Assembly: GCF_040645195.1 (NCBI RefSeq)
Contig: NZ_JBEYXW010000007.1
Span: 139,599-203,598, forward strand
Source: Prauserella_A sp040645195
GTDB taxonomy: Bacteria > Actinomycetota > Actinomycetes > Mycobacteriales > Pseudonocardiaceae
Length of the DNA stretch: 64,000 nucleotides
Direction: 5' to 3'
This document shows positions 26,126 to 34,523 of the stretch, piece after piece (positions within the stretch are counted from its first letter, which is position 1; every line of letters starts with the position of its first letter). The translations under genes and the position numbers were made by a program. The notes under the pieces were generated by a model. It searched no databases, had not been told where the DNA came from, and saw only the letters and a program-made list of their open reading frames with translations.

Positions 26126-27873
26126 CCACAGCCACGCAACGTGGCCGTTATGGTGTCGAGCGCCGCCCGGCCTGCGTCGGTGTCGGAGCCCGAGGTCATG
26201 ACCGCGAACACGAGCACGCGGCCGTCCTTGTCGAGGACGACGCCGGCGAGTGTGTTGATGCCGTCGGACGGGATCGTGCCGGTCTTCGCGCGGACCCAGC
26301 CGCGGCCCGTGACGGCGGTGCCCTCGGTGTAGCGGTCGGCAAGTGTGCCGCTGCCACCCGCGACCGGCAGCCCGCCCAGCAGCGGCCGCAGCTTCGCGGT
26401 ACGCGCGTCGCCCCTGCCGTCCGGCGCGGCGGCCACCGCCAGCACGTCACCGAACAGGTTCGCGGGCACCTTGTCGTCGAGCGAGAGACCGCTGTTGTCG
26501 GACAAGTGCGCGCCACTGATGTCGAAACCGTTGCGCTGCAACACATCCAGCGTGGCCTGCGCGGAACCGGCGAACGACGGCTCCGCACCGGTGGCGATGG
26601 CGACCTGCCGCGCGATTACGTCGGCCAGGAGGTTGTCGGAGTGCAGCAGGAACTGGTCGACGAGCTCGGTGAGCGGTGCGGACTTCACCTCGCCGAGTAG
26701 CTGTCCGCCCTGCGGCGCGGTGGTCGTGACCGGTGTGCCGACCTGCGCGCCGAGCCGGCTGGCGAGCTCCTGAGCCAGCACCGTGGCCGGCTGGGCGTGA
26801 CGCTGGGATTTGTCGTCGTCGGCAACGCTGCGGCCACCGTCGAGCATCGCTGGCGTAACCGGCGCCGCGTAGGTCGACGGCGCATCCTCCGCCGCCCAGC
26901 CCTGCGCGCTCAGCGGCCCGGCGTAGGCGCTCAGGTCGAGCTGGACCCGCGTGACGTTGCCACCGGTGGCCTGCTTGACCTGCGCGACCAGGTCGTCGAG
27001 ATGCGCGGCACCGGGATAGACGGACTCCTGCCCTTCCGGCAGCGACGACAGCGTCACGTCACCGCCTGCGACGAGCACCACGGTGCCGGGTTCGGCACCA
27101 GCGACCACGCGGGTGGACAGCTGGCTGCCGTGGTCGAGTGCGAGCAGGGCGGCCGCCGCCGTCAGCACCTTCACTGTGGAGGCAGGCGTGATCGCCTGAC
27201 TCGCGTTGCGCTCCCACAGCGTGGTGCCGCCGACGGGGTCGATCACGGTACCGGTGAGCGTGCCGAGCGCGGAGTCGCTCGCCGGCCCGGCGAGTGCGGC
27301 TTCGACACCGCCCCCGGTCGGTGGGGGCACCGAGTCGGAGGGGCCGCTCAGCGAGCGCGTGGCCGCGACCGGCTGGGGCGGATCACCCTTGGGCAGGTTC
27401 GGGGCCCACGGCAGACCCAACCGGTTCGACACGTACGGCAGGGCGAGAGCCACACCGACCGCGATGACGAGGACAACGGCCAGCCCGCTGAGCACCAAGC
27501 CGCGCCTGCGCTTGGGCGCCGCGTCGGCCTCCGCGGTGTCGGCGATCGGTGGCGGCTCGGTATCGCCGGTCGTCGCGGGGGCGGGACGCTGCTCACCGTT
27601 CGGCTCGATCCGCATCGGCACCGCGGGTGTGCCCGCAGGCGGGACCTGGGCAGGAGCCGGCGGCCGCGGCGGCTGCAGCGGTCGTTGCTGCTGCGCCGGC
27701 CGCGGTGGCGGGGGCGGGAGCACCAGCTTGGGCACCCAGACGGTGGGCTGATCCTGAGATGTGGCGTTGGGCACAGGGAGCTCGTCGGTGACGCCGTCCG
27801 TACCAGCACCCCGTGCCGAATCCTGATCATCCGACGGCCACGCGGGCTCCGGCGTCTCTCCCTTGCCCGGCAC
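26116..27873 (-). CDS. dacB: D-alanyl-D-alanine carboxypeptidase/endopeptidase (class C PBP, DacB type)
   Basis: The 585-residue protein has a long proline-rich cytoplasmic leader (about residues 1-125), one membrane anchor (RRRGLVLSGLAVVLVIAVG), then a peptidase S13 domain. The catalytic motifs are intact: Ser of STVK near residue 231, SDN in HSDNLLAD and KTG in VRAKTGTIPSDG. It trims or cleaves peptidoglycan stem peptides outside the membrane. GTG 27873 is chosen because GAGGAGG lies just upstream; in-frame ATG codons further up lack such a site. It is divergent from ppa. Confidence 0.92.
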   Translation of the reverse strand: MPGKGETPEPAWPSDDQDSARGAGTDGVTDELPVPNATSQDQPTVWVPKLVLPPPPPRPAQQQRPLQPPRPPAPAQVPPAGTPAVPMRIEPNGEQRPAPATTGDTEPPPIADTAEADAAPKRRRGLVLSGLAVVLVIAVGVALALPYVSNRLGLPWAPNLPKGDPPQPVAATRSLSGPSDSVPPPTGGGVEAALAGPASDSALGTLTGTVIDPVGGTTLWERNASQAITPASTVKVLTAAAALLALDHGSQLSTRVVAGAEPGTVVLVAGGDVTLSSLPEGQESVYPGAAHLDDLVAQVKQATGGNVTRVQLDLSAYAGPLSAQGWAAEDAPSTYAAPVTPAMLDGGRSVADDDKSQRHAQPATVLAQELASRLGAQVGTPVTTTAPQGGQLLGEVKSAPLTELVDQFLLHSDNLLADVIARQVAIATGAEPSFAGSAQATLDVLQRNGFDISGAHLSDNSGLSLDDKVPANLFGDVLAVAAAPDGRGDARTAKLRPLLGGLPVAGGSGTLADRYTEGTAVTGRGWVRAKTGTIPSDGINTLAGVVLDKDGRVLVFAVMTSGSDTDAGRAALDTITATLRGCGCQ

Positions 27874-28028
27874 GCACCCCTCCTCGTCTCCCGACGGGGC
27901 AGACATCACACTTGCACGCATCCGTGCGACACCCGTCGGATTCGTAGTCCACACTAGTGAAGACGGTAAATGGACTATGTGAGCCGCCCGGACGCGGCGC
28001 GCACAGGCGACGAGGCAGCGAGGACGGC

Positions 28029-28541
28029 GTGGAGTTCGACGTCACGATCGAAATCCCCAAGGGGGAGCGCAACAAGTACGAGGTGGACCACAAGACGGGG
28101 CGCATCAGGCTCGACCGCACCCTGTTCACGGCCACGCAGTATCCGGCCGACTACGGGTTCATCGATGACACCCTCGGTCAGGACGGCGACCCGCTGGACG
28201 CGCTGGTGCTCGTCCAGGAACCGACCTTCCCCGGCTGCCTGATCCGCTGCCGGGCGATCGGCATGTTCCGCATGCGCGACGAGAAGGGCCCGGACGACAA
28301 GGTCCTGGCGGTCCCGGCGTACGACCCGCGCCTGGAGCATCTGCGCGACATCCACCACCTGAACGAGTTCCACAAGCTCGAGATCGAGCACTTCTTCCAG
28401 GTGTACAAGGACCTCGAGCCGGCCAAGAGCGTGGAGGGCTCCGCGTGGGTCGGCCGCGTCGAGGCCGAGGAGGAGATCAAGCGCTCCTACGAGCGGGAGA
28501 TCGACCACCGCGAGAAGGAAGCCGCCAACGGCGAGCACTGA
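28029..28541 (+). CDS. ppa: Inorganic pyrophosphatase (family I, soluble)
   Basis: The 170-residue enzyme hydrolyses the pyrophosphate released by biosynthesis. The metal site DGDPLDALVL, the substrate-binding IPKGERNKYEVDHKTGRIRL and the segment ADYGFIDDTLGQ are typical. GTG 28029 (VEFDVTIEIP) gives the family length and has GAGGAC upstream; the longer ORF upstream is unlikely. Together with the membrane pyrophosphatase at 43.3 kb this gives the cell two different ways to remove pyrophosphate. Confidence 0.95.
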   Translation: MEFDVTIEIPKGERNKYEVDHKTGRIRLDRTLFTATQYPADYGFIDDTLGQDGDPLDALVLVQEPTFPGCLIRCRAIGMFRMRDEKGPDDKVLAVPAYDPRLEHLRDIHHLNEFHKLEIEHFFQVYKDLEPAKSVEGSAWVGRVEAEEEIKRSYEREIDHREKEAANGEH

Positions 28542-28555
28542 GCAGTTTCAAAGCA

Positions 28556-28602
28556 CCCAAGGCCACCATAGTTGCGTTGAACGCAACCAAGGTGGCCTTG
28601 GG
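28556..28602. terminator. Nested hairpin terminator after ppa
   Basis: CCCAAGGCCACC and GGTGGCCTTGGG form a perfect 12-bp outer stem (28556-28567 with 28591-28602). Inside it, GTTGCG and CGCAAC form a second stem around TTGAA. It is centred between the convergent ppa and glyA genes and so can act on both strands. Confidence 0.8.
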
Positions 28603-28610
28603 GGATCACA

Positions 28611-28644
28611 AAGGGTCCCCTTGCCGCATGGCTTGGGGACCCTT
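28611..28644. terminator. Second hairpin terminator, before the glyA end
   Basis: AAGGGTCCCC and GGGGACCCTT form a perfect 10-bp stem around a 14-base loop. On the minus strand it lies 13 bp past the glyA stop. The A/T ends of the stem give a short T-run at each 3' side. Confidence 0.75.
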
Positions 28645-28657
28645 CTGTGTTGACGGG

Positions 28658-29926
28658 TCAGGCCAGGTAGCCCGGGATCGGGAAGCCGTTGAGCAGTTCC
28701 CGGACCTCGGCGGCGATGGCCTGCAGCGCGGCGGTGTCCTCGGCGAGCGCGGCGGAGACGGTGCGGTCGATCCACGCCGCGATCTGCGGCTGGTGCTCCG
28801 GCTCGAGGCCGCGCGTCGTGATCGCCGCCGTGCCGAGCCGGATGCCCGACGGGTCGAACGGCTTGCGCGGGTCGAACGGCACCGTGTTGTAGTTCAGCTC
28901 GATCCCGGCCGCGTCCAGTGCCTGCGCGGCGGGCTTGCCGCCGATGTGCTTGTTGGTCAGGTCCACCAGCAGCAGGTGGTTGTCCGTACCGCCGGAAACC
29001 AGGTCGAAGCCGCGCTCGATCAGGGCCTCCGCCAGTGCCTTGGCGTTGGCGACGATCTTGTGTGCGTAGTCGCGGAACTCCGGCTTGGCCGCCTCGCCGA
29101 GTGCCACCGCGATCGCCGCAGTGGTGTGGTTGTGCGGACCACCCTGCAAGCCCGGGAACACCGCCTTGTCGACGGCCTTCGCGTGGTCGGCATCCGAGAG
29201 GATCATGGCGCCCCGCGGGCCGCGCAGTGTCTTGTGCGTCGTGGTGGTGATAACGGGTGCGTGGCCGACGGGCGAGGGGTGCGCACCACCGGCGATCAGC
29301 CCGGCGATGTGCGCGATGTCGGCGACGAGCACCGCACCGGCCTCGCGGGCGATCTCGGCGAAAGCCGGGAAGTCGATGGTGCGCGGGATCGCTGTGCCAC
29401 CAGCGAAGATCAGCTTCGGCCGGTGCTCGAGCGCCAGCTCGCGCACCTGGTCGAGGTCGACCCGGCCGGTCTCCTTGCGCACGCCGTAACGGACCGCGTT
29501 GAACCACTTCCCGGTCGCCGACACGCTCCAGCCGTGTGTCAGGTGGCCACCGTCCGGCAACGCCATGCCGAGCACCGTGTCGCCCGGCTTGGCGAACGCC
29601 AGGTACACCGCGAGGTTGGCAGGCGAGCCGGAGTAGGGCTGCACGTTGGCGTGCTCGACGCCGAACAGTGTCTTCGCGCGCTCGATCGCCAGCGTCTCGA
29701 CCGGGTCGATGAGCTGCTGACCCTCGTAGTAGCGCTTGCCGGCGTAGCCCTCGGAGTACTTGTTGGTCAGCACCGTGCCGGTGGCTTCCAGCACCGCCTG
29801 CGAGACGTAGTTCTCCGAGGCGATGAGCCTGACCTTGTCGTGCTGCCGTGCGGCTTCGGCCTCGATCAACCCGGCGATCTCGGGGTCGGCGGCGGACAGC
29901 GTGGGAATCGCTGGCTGGTGCGTCAT
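28658..29926 (-). CDS. glyA: Serine hydroxymethyltransferase
   Basis: The 422-residue PLP enzyme interconverts serine and glycine and loads tetrahydrofolate with one-carbon units. The PLP-lysine motif TTTTHKTLRGPRGA and the segments NVQPYSGSPANLAVY, DGGHLTHGWSVSATG and VADIAHIAGLIAGG are conserved. AGGAG precedes the ATG at 29926; a two-codon ORF (ATG ACA TGA) overlaps the start site. A ZTP riboswitch lies directly upstream, so expression should respond to ZMP/ZTP, the signal of one-carbon folate shortage. This ties the gene to the folate operon in the same window. Confidence 0.97.
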   Translation of the reverse strand: MTHQPAIPTLSAADPEIAGLIEAEAARQHDKVRLIASENYVSQAVLEATGTVLTNKYSEGYAGKRYYEGQQLIDPVETLAIERAKTLFGVEHANVQPYSGSPANLAVYLAFAKPGDTVLGMALPDGGHLTHGWSVSATGKWFNAVRYGVRKETGRVDLDQVRELALEHRPKLIFAGGTAIPRTIDFPAFAEIAREAGAVLVADIAHIAGLIAGGAHPSPVGHAPVITTTTHKTLRGPRGAMILSDADHAKAVDKAVFPGLQGGPHNHTTAAIAVALGEAAKPEFRDYAHKIVANAKALAEALIERGFDLVSGGTDNHLLLVDLTNKHIGGKPAAQALDAAGIELNYNTVPFDPRKPFDPSGIRLGTAAITTRGLEPEHQPQIAAWIDRTVSAALAEDTAALQAIAAEVRELLNGFPIPGYLA

Positions 29927-29956
29927 GTCATGAACTCCTGGCGTGCGGTGTTCGGC

Positions 29957-30031
29957 GACACCCAGGCGCGCGGTGCCGGCTCCTCAGTCGCTCCCCGGTG
30001 GTGCTCCACCTCGATGGCGCCAGTCGCTACT
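29957..30031 (-). ncRNA. ZTP riboswitch (pfl motif) in the glyA leader
   Basis: The minus strand carries the conserved pfl elements in order. P1 is AGTAGC pairing with GCGACT (one mismatch), followed by the invariant GACTGGCG. The hairpin GGTGG-AGCA-CCACC is next, then CGGGGAGCG, and a second domain ends in GCGCCTGGGTG, which pairs back to the GGGGAG loop as the pseudoknot. This aptamer class senses ZTP/ZMP and is known upstream of glyA, folD, purH and fhs. The ribosome site CCAGGAG follows about 20 bp after the aptamer. Confidence 0.88.
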
Positions 30032-30190
30032 GCGCCTTCGATGGTAATCGACGCGTGCCGACGGCAGGCTCGTCAGTCCTTGACCGGTACGCATACGGTG
30101 AGTGACCGAAAGCAAAGCCGCCACAAACCGCAACCAGCCGTCTACGATCAGTCGTCGAAGCCACCAGGCGGACGTTGGGGAGCGAAAACC

Positions 30191-30604
30191 GTGTGGGTCG
30201 ACGAGAGCGCGCAAAACAAGGACAAGGCCAACCCGGCCAGCTGGGTCGAACAAATCGGCCAGGCGACCAACCAGCTCGGCAGCTTCGCCTACGACGAAGC
30301 CACACTCACCCGGATAGCCGACCGCTGGCAACTCATCGCAGACAAATGCGACGACGCACTGGGGAAGTCGGACAGGTTAACCAACATCGTCGGGCCTGGC
30401 CTCGATCCGGGAAGCAACGCGATGGCAGCCAAGGCCAACGAGTCCGGCCACGCCTACGTCGACATGATGAAGTCCATGCGCGCGTACTGCCAGGCACAGG
30501 CAGACCACTGCCGCAAAGCCCTCGGCACCTACACCGAACACGAAGACAACACCGCGGCAACAATCGGCAAGCACAACCCAGGCGAGGAAGGCGGGATCAT
30601 CTGA
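30191..30604 (+). CDS. Small helical WXG100-like protein, function unknown
   Basis: The 137-residue protein, without signal peptide, is predicted mostly alpha-helical, with Gln/Ala/Asp-rich heptads (WVEQIGQATNQLGSF, YCQAQADHCRKALGTY). Such proteins precede DUF3558 lipoprotein genes in Pseudonocardiaceae and resemble type VII (ESX) substrates in size and shape, but no strict WxG motif is seen. GTG 30191 has GGGGAG upstream. Codons ending in A are more frequent than in the neighbours. Its stop overlaps the next start by one base. Confidence 0.6.
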   Translation: MWVDESAQNKDKANPASWVEQIGQATNQLGSFAYDEATLTRIADRWQLIADKCDDALGKSDRLTNIVGPGLDPGSNAMAAKANESGHAYVDMMKSMRAYCQAQADHCRKALGTYTEHEDNTAATIGKHNPGEEGGII

Positions 30605-31242
30605 TGCGCCTCTATCGGGCCGCACCGCTGGTATTGATCAGCGCGGCAGCCATCGCCAGCTGCTCCAGCACCCAAGCCGGAACACCACAAACCAACATCA
30701 CCACGACCCCATCGAACACACCCACCACACCAGCGCCTACCACGACAACCACCTCAGGTCTGCCCGCCTACGGCGCACCCAAAGTTGAAAACCCCATCGA
30801 CAACACCCAACCCTTCCAAAACGATCCCTGCTCAATGCTCACCGCCGACCAAGTGCGGGAAATCTTCGGCAAACCACTCCAAGGCGAAGCAAGCGATGGC
30901 ACAACCGGGCTCGACTGCAGCTGGCGCGACGGGCGCGGCGCCACACTCGGACTCGGCTGGGTCACCTCCGTCCGACAGGGCTTGTCCCCCTTCTACGCCA
31001 ACCGGGCCAACAACGCCTTCTTCGAAGAACTGCCACCCATCAACGGCAACCCGACGATCGCCTACGGAGGAATCGACGACCGCGCTGGCGGTTATTGCCA
31101 AGTCGTAGTAGGCGTGACCGACGAACTCGTCTACCAAGTCTCAACACGCCAATCTCAATCCAAAATCGGCCAGGCAGACCCATGCGAAGTGGCACATACC
31201 ATTGCCGGAATGACACTGGACACGATGCGAGGGGACGCGTGA
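30604..31242 (+). CDS. DUF3558 lipoprotein
   Basis: The 212-residue protein has a lipoprotein signal peptide ending in the lipobox IASC (Cys20). A Thr/Pro-rich linker (about residues 30-60) follows, then a DUF3558 domain with the conserved DPCSMLTADQVREIFG, LDCSWRD and a C-terminal DPCEVAHTIAGM. It should be anchored on the outer face of the membrane. DUF3558 function is unknown; the two conserved Cys pairs suggest disulfides. It is translationally coupled (TGATG) to the helical protein before it and overlaps the small ORF after it. Confidence 0.85.
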   Translation: MRLYRAAPLVLISAAAIASCSSTQAGTPQTNITTTPSNTPTTPAPTTTTTSGLPAYGAPKVENPIDNTQPFQNDPCSMLTADQVREIFGKPLQGEASDGTTGLDCSWRDGRGATLGLGWVTSVRQGLSPFYANRANNAFFEELPPINGNPTIAYGGIDDRAGGYCQVVVGVTDELVYQVSTRQSQSKIGQADPCEVAHTIAGMTLDTMRGDA

Positions 31243-31397
31243 TGGCCGAGGTCGACGACCGGAGCGTCACCGCCCGCGAGCTGCACGGTCGCCTGAAAGT
31301 CTGCTTCTTCGCCTTCGCTGACACGCCGCCGGACGCTATGGCTTCCAGTCACTGGAAGGTCAAAACCGTTTACAACGGCTCGATGCCCTCGGCGTGA
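31242..31397 (+). CDS. Short ORF coupled to the DUF3558 gene, possibly a truncated gene
   Basis: A 51-residue ORF starts at an ATG overlapping the DUF3558 stop (GTGATGG junction), which suggests real translation. Its product matches nothing I recognise (start MAEVDDRSVTARELHGRL). The last 28 bp overlap the 3' end of the convergent carbonic anhydrase gene, so its C-terminus is encoded by antisense of another gene. This is what a third operon gene truncated by a deletion would look like. Confidence 0.35.
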   Translation: MAEVDDRSVTARELHGRLKVCFFAFADTPPDAMASSHWKVKTVYNGSMPSA

Positions 31398-31888
31398 CGG
31401 CGGGCGAGCTCCTGGTAGATCGCGGCGTTGTGCTCGATCCAGATGCGGGCGGTGTCGGTCAGCGGCACGAACTTCTTGGCGGGGCTGCCCAGCGCGACGA
31501 CCTCCGCTGGCACCTCGGTGCCGGGCGTGACGGTGGCGCCGGCCGCGACGAGCGTGCGCTCACCGATCGTCGCCTTGTCGAGCACCGTCGCGCCGTTACC
31601 GATCAGCGCCTGCTCGCCGACGGTGCAGTCGTGCACGATGCACGAATGGCCGACGGTGGCGTTCCTGCCGACCTCGCACACGCCGTCATTGACGTGCAGC
31701 ACCGAGTTGTCCTGGATGTTGGCACCCTCGCGGATAATGATCCTGCCGAAATCGGCCCTGATGACGGCGCCGTACCAGACGGAGGCGTCCTTCTCGACGA
31801 TGACGTCGCCGATCAGCGTCGCGGTGGGGGCGATCCAGGCGTCGGGGTGCACGGTGGGGCTCACGCCCTCGAAAGCGAACATCGGCAT
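31370..31888 (-). CDS. Gamma-class carbonic anhydrase family protein
   Basis: The 172-residue protein is a left-handed beta-helix built from hexapeptide repeats (IAPTATLIGDVIVEKDASVW, then AVIRADFGRIIIREGANIQD). The zinc-binding histidines are at VLHVNDG, VGHSCIVHDC and their neighbours, as in the gamma-CA/PaaY/YrdA family. It may hydrate CO2 or act as a related acyltransferase-like protein; sequence alone cannot decide. ATG 31888 (MPMFAFEGVSPTVHPDAWIA) is the family start; the longer upstream ORF is not used. Confidence 0.9.
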   Translation of the reverse strand: MPMFAFEGVSPTVHPDAWIAPTATLIGDVIVEKDASVWYGAVIRADFGRIIIREGANIQDNSVLHVNDGVCEVGRNATVGHSCIVHDCTVGEQALIGNGATVLDKATIGERTLVAAGATVTPGTEVPAEVVALGSPAKKFVPLTDTARIWIEHNAAIYQELARRHAEGIEPL

Positions 31889-31992
31889 GGGCAACACCCT
31901 AGACGCGGCGGGAAAGGAGTCAGGGCGCCTCCGACCTACCCTCAAGGGATCCCCGGACTTCGCGTCAGGAGTGAGGATCAATGCCACTCGGG

Positions 31993-32454
31993 CTACTCGA
32001 CGGACGAACCTGATGGCCAGTGAGGGGGCACCCAGTCCCCCTCGGGGTCCGTGGTCTGCCCCACTTCGATCAGATGACCATCGGGATCGCGGATATAGCA
32101 GCGGATCTCGTACTGGTGCTGCTTCGGCGGCGTCAGAAATTGAGCACCCCGCGCGCTCCATTCGGCGTACACAGCCTCGATATCTTTGACGCGAATGTTG
32201 AGGAAGCTGCTGACCCGATTGGGATCATCAGGCGCCTCCAGGGTGACCCCCGGCTTGTCGTCGGTCGGGCCTCCGCCGACGTTGATGACGATCCAACTGT
32301 TGGACAGTGCGACATAGGTCAGCCCTCCTGGGCCGGCGAAGGCCACTCTGCCTCCGAGCACTTCGGTGTAGAAGCGCCGAGAGCGCTCGACATCGCGCGA
32401 GACGATGAAGTGGACCAGCACGATTCCCTCTGAGGGTGGTGGGAGCTCGGCCAT
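31993..32454 (-). CDS. VOC-superfamily (glyoxalase/bleomycin-resistance fold) protein
   Basis: The 153-residue protein has two beta-alpha-beta-beta-beta modules: VLVHFIVSRDVERSRRFYTE at the start and FLNIRVKDIEAVYAEWSARG in the second half, followed by CYIRDPDGHLIEVGQ. The His and Glu positions for a metal site are present. VOC proteins include lyases, dioxygenases and antibiotic-binding proteins; the substrate here cannot be told. It stands alone between the carbonic anhydrase and tRNA-Thr. Confidence 0.85.
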   Translation of the reverse strand: MAELPPPSEGIVLVHFIVSRDVERSRRFYTEVLGGRVAFAGPGGLTYVALSNSWIVINVGGGPTDDKPGVTLEAPDDPNRVSSFLNIRVKDIEAVYAEWSARGAQFLTPPKQHQYEIRCYIRDPDGHLIEVGQTTDPEGDWVPPHWPSGSSVE

Positions 32455-32594
32455 CTGCTGCCTCCACTGGGGTTGGGTCTCACACCCGCTTGAGATGGGT
32501 GGGTCGTGTCCTTCTCGATTCCCCGCGTGGTCTCGACGAGCGGGCCATGGGGCGAGAGTACGACGGCTTGCCCCAGAAGTCGCCCTACGAAAAA

Positions 32595-32624
32595 GTCAGG
32601 GCCCCTCCGAAGAGAGGCCCTGAC
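32595..32624 (-). terminator. Rho-independent terminator after tRNA-Thr
   Basis: GTCAGGGCC and GGCCCTGAC form a perfect 9-bp stem with a 12-base loop. On the minus strand it is followed by TTTTT, a complete intrinsic terminator directly after the tRNA 3' end. Confidence 0.85.
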
Positions 32625-32629
32625 TGCGG

Positions 32630-32703
32630 AGCCGCCTAGGGGAATCGAACCCCTGACCTGCTCATTACGAGTGAGCCGCTCTGGCCGACTGAGCTAAGGC
32701 GGC
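32630..32703 (-). tRNA. tRNA-Thr (anticodon CGT)
   Basis: The minus strand folds as a full cloverleaf of 74 bases. The acceptor stem is GCCGCCT/AGGCGGC. The D arm reads AGCTCAGTCGGCCAGAGC, the anticodon stem GCTCA/TGAGC has loop CTCGTAA, and the T arm CAGGG-GTTCGAT-CCCCT is intact. Anticodon CGT reads the threonine codon ACG. CCA is not encoded. A terminator follows directly. Confidence 0.96.
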
Positions 32704-32836
32704 GCGGACCGCGTTGGTCTTGAAACAGTATAGACACCCCGGATCACGTCACTTCGCCACCCTGCCATCGTTAGACGCCCTAGGACGCCGGCGTCACTCG
32801 ACCCCGGGTCCGCTGGTGCTCTGGAGGGACCCCTAC

Positions 32837-34510
32837 ATGCGTCGACGCCTGCCCCGCGCGCTGGTACCTCCAGTCATCGCCGCGGTGCTCGTCCTCTCAG
32901 CCACCCCCGCCGTCGGGCAGACGCTCCCGGCCACACCGGCGCCCGAACCGCGGGACCCCGGGCAGGCACCGATCACCTCACCGCCCAATCCGGCGCCGAA
33001 AGGCAAGGCCGTGGGCGAGGTCGGTACCGCGCTGGCGATGCTGCGCCTGCTGCCGCAGGCCGTGCCGACGAGCGCCGTGCTACCGGGAATGGCCGACGAG
33101 CTGCCACGGCAGTCGGTGCTGGAGGGCGGCTTCGGCATCTCCAGCGCGCAGGCCAACTCCGAGTCGTACCTGACCCACGAACGTTCGATCGCGCAGGCCG
33201 CACCGCTCGGGCTCGCGGTGGCGGGCAACGCGCCGCAGGCACCGGGCACCATCGTGCAGACGGCTCTGCCGGACAACACCGAACCGACCAGCAGTGGCTT
33301 CACCGCGCCGGAGAACCCCCTGCTGAACGTCGGTCTGCTGAACGGCAGCGTGCACGCGCGCTGGAGCGAGACCGAGGGGCCGTGCGTAGGCACGATCGCC
33401 GACGCCAGCACATCGGTGGCCAGCGTTTCGCTGCTCAACGTCATCCCCACGATGCCGGACGTGTCCCAGCTGACCGAAGCCACCGAACCGCTGCGGCAGG
33501 CACTGCAATCCCTGCCCGGCCCGCTCGCCGATCTCGGGGGCCTGCTCTCCGGCTCCGGCACGGGCAAGCCCAACGCTGACGGCACGGGCGCGGTGCTGAG
33601 CATGCCGAACACGATGTCGACCCGATCGGTGGTCCGGCTCATCGACATACCCGGCACCGAGCGCAAAGCCGTCGAGTCCACCTCGACACTGCAGGCCGCG
33701 GACATCAACCTGCTCAAGGGAACCCCGCTCGGTCTGACCATCAAGGTCGTGAGCCAGCCGACGCTGCGAGTGACCTCCACCGGGGACGAGGCGACATCGA
33801 CCGTCTCCTACACCGCGCCGGTGCTGTCGGTGGAGCGGGCCGGCGAGACCCTGTTCGAGCTGGACGCCGCCAACCCCACCAAGGACATCCCGATCGGCAT
33901 CCCGCTGCCCGGGCTCGCGGATGTGCCCGGCTTCGAGGACATCGCGGACCTGCCGGTGATCGGCGGCGTAGCCGAGCTCGTCGGCGGGCTCACCAAGCCG
34001 CTCACCGACGCCGCGAGTGGTTTGGTGCTCGACCTCGGTGTGCTCCGGCTGAGCATTGCCGGGCTCGAGCAGCGCGGCAGCGAGCAGACCGAACCGTTCC
34101 GGGGCTACCAGCTCGGCGCCGCCGCACGGCTGCTCGACCTGCAGATCCTGCCGACGAAGGCGCTCAAGGACTCCCTGCCTGCCGGGCTCGCCGACGCCCT
34201 GCCCACATCGCTGGCACAGCTGTCGCTCGGCGAGCAGGTGGCGCGGGCCTTCGCGCCCGAGGGCGGGGTCGAATGCGGCGTCACCACCCCGCCGGTGACG
34301 CAGGCTCCGCCGCCCGGTGGCGGCGAGCAGCAGCCCGGCGTGCCGGAGCAGCTGGCGTACACGAACGCGGCGTACTCGACGGTGCCGATGTTCTGGACGG
34401 GTACGGCACTGCTGCTGCTCGGAGTGGTCCTGGTGGCTGGGTTGCCGAACCGCCGCACGCCCGCCCCGGCACCCGTCAAGCCCTCGCCGCGCCCACGCGA
34501 CGACGGGTAG
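32837..34510 (+). CDS. Exported cell-surface protein with sortase-like C-terminal tail
   Basis: The 557-residue protein has a signal peptide (RALVPPVIAAVLVLSATPAVG, cleavage near residue 28). A large Pro/Leu/Gly-rich exported region without known domains follows. The C-terminal tail has LAYTN at about residue 506, a hydrophobic stretch (MFWTGTALLLLGVVLVAG) and basic residues (NRR). This resembles the LAxTG sorting signal of class E sortases, except that the Gly is Asn. It might be sortase-anchored or simply membrane-anchored. GGAGGGAC precedes ATG 32837. The function is unknown; similar proteins occur in Pseudonocardiaceae near holB/tmk. Confidence 0.7.
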   Translation: MRRRLPRALVPPVIAAVLVLSATPAVGQTLPATPAPEPRDPGQAPITSPPNPAPKGKAVGEVGTALAMLRLLPQAVPTSAVLPGMADELPRQSVLEGGFGISSAQANSESYLTHERSIAQAAPLGLAVAGNAPQAPGTIVQTALPDNTEPTSSGFTAPENPLLNVGLLNGSVHARWSETEGPCVGTIADASTSVASVSLLNVIPTMPDVSQLTEATEPLRQALQSLPGPLADLGGLLSGSGTGKPNADGTGAVLSMPNTMSTRSVVRLIDIPGTERKAVESTSTLQAADINLLKGTPLGLTIKVVSQPTLRVTSTGDEATSTVSYTAPVLSVERAGETLFELDAANPTKDIPIGIPLPGLADVPGFEDIADLPVIGGVAELVGGLTKPLTDAASGLVLDLGVLRLSIAGLEQRGSEQTEPFRGYQLGAAARLLDLQILPTKALKDSLPAGLADALPTSLAQLSLGEQVARAFAPEGGVECGVTTPPVTQAPPPGGGEQQPGVPEQLAYTNAAYSTVPMFWTGTALLLLGVVLVAGLPNRRTPAPAPVKPSPRPRDDG

Positions 34511-34523
34511 GGGCCACGTCGGG

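Noticed and set aside
29957..30031. Glycine or tetrahydrofolate riboswitch before glyA
   Set aside because: The conserved blocks fit the ZTP (pfl) motif exactly and not the other two classes.
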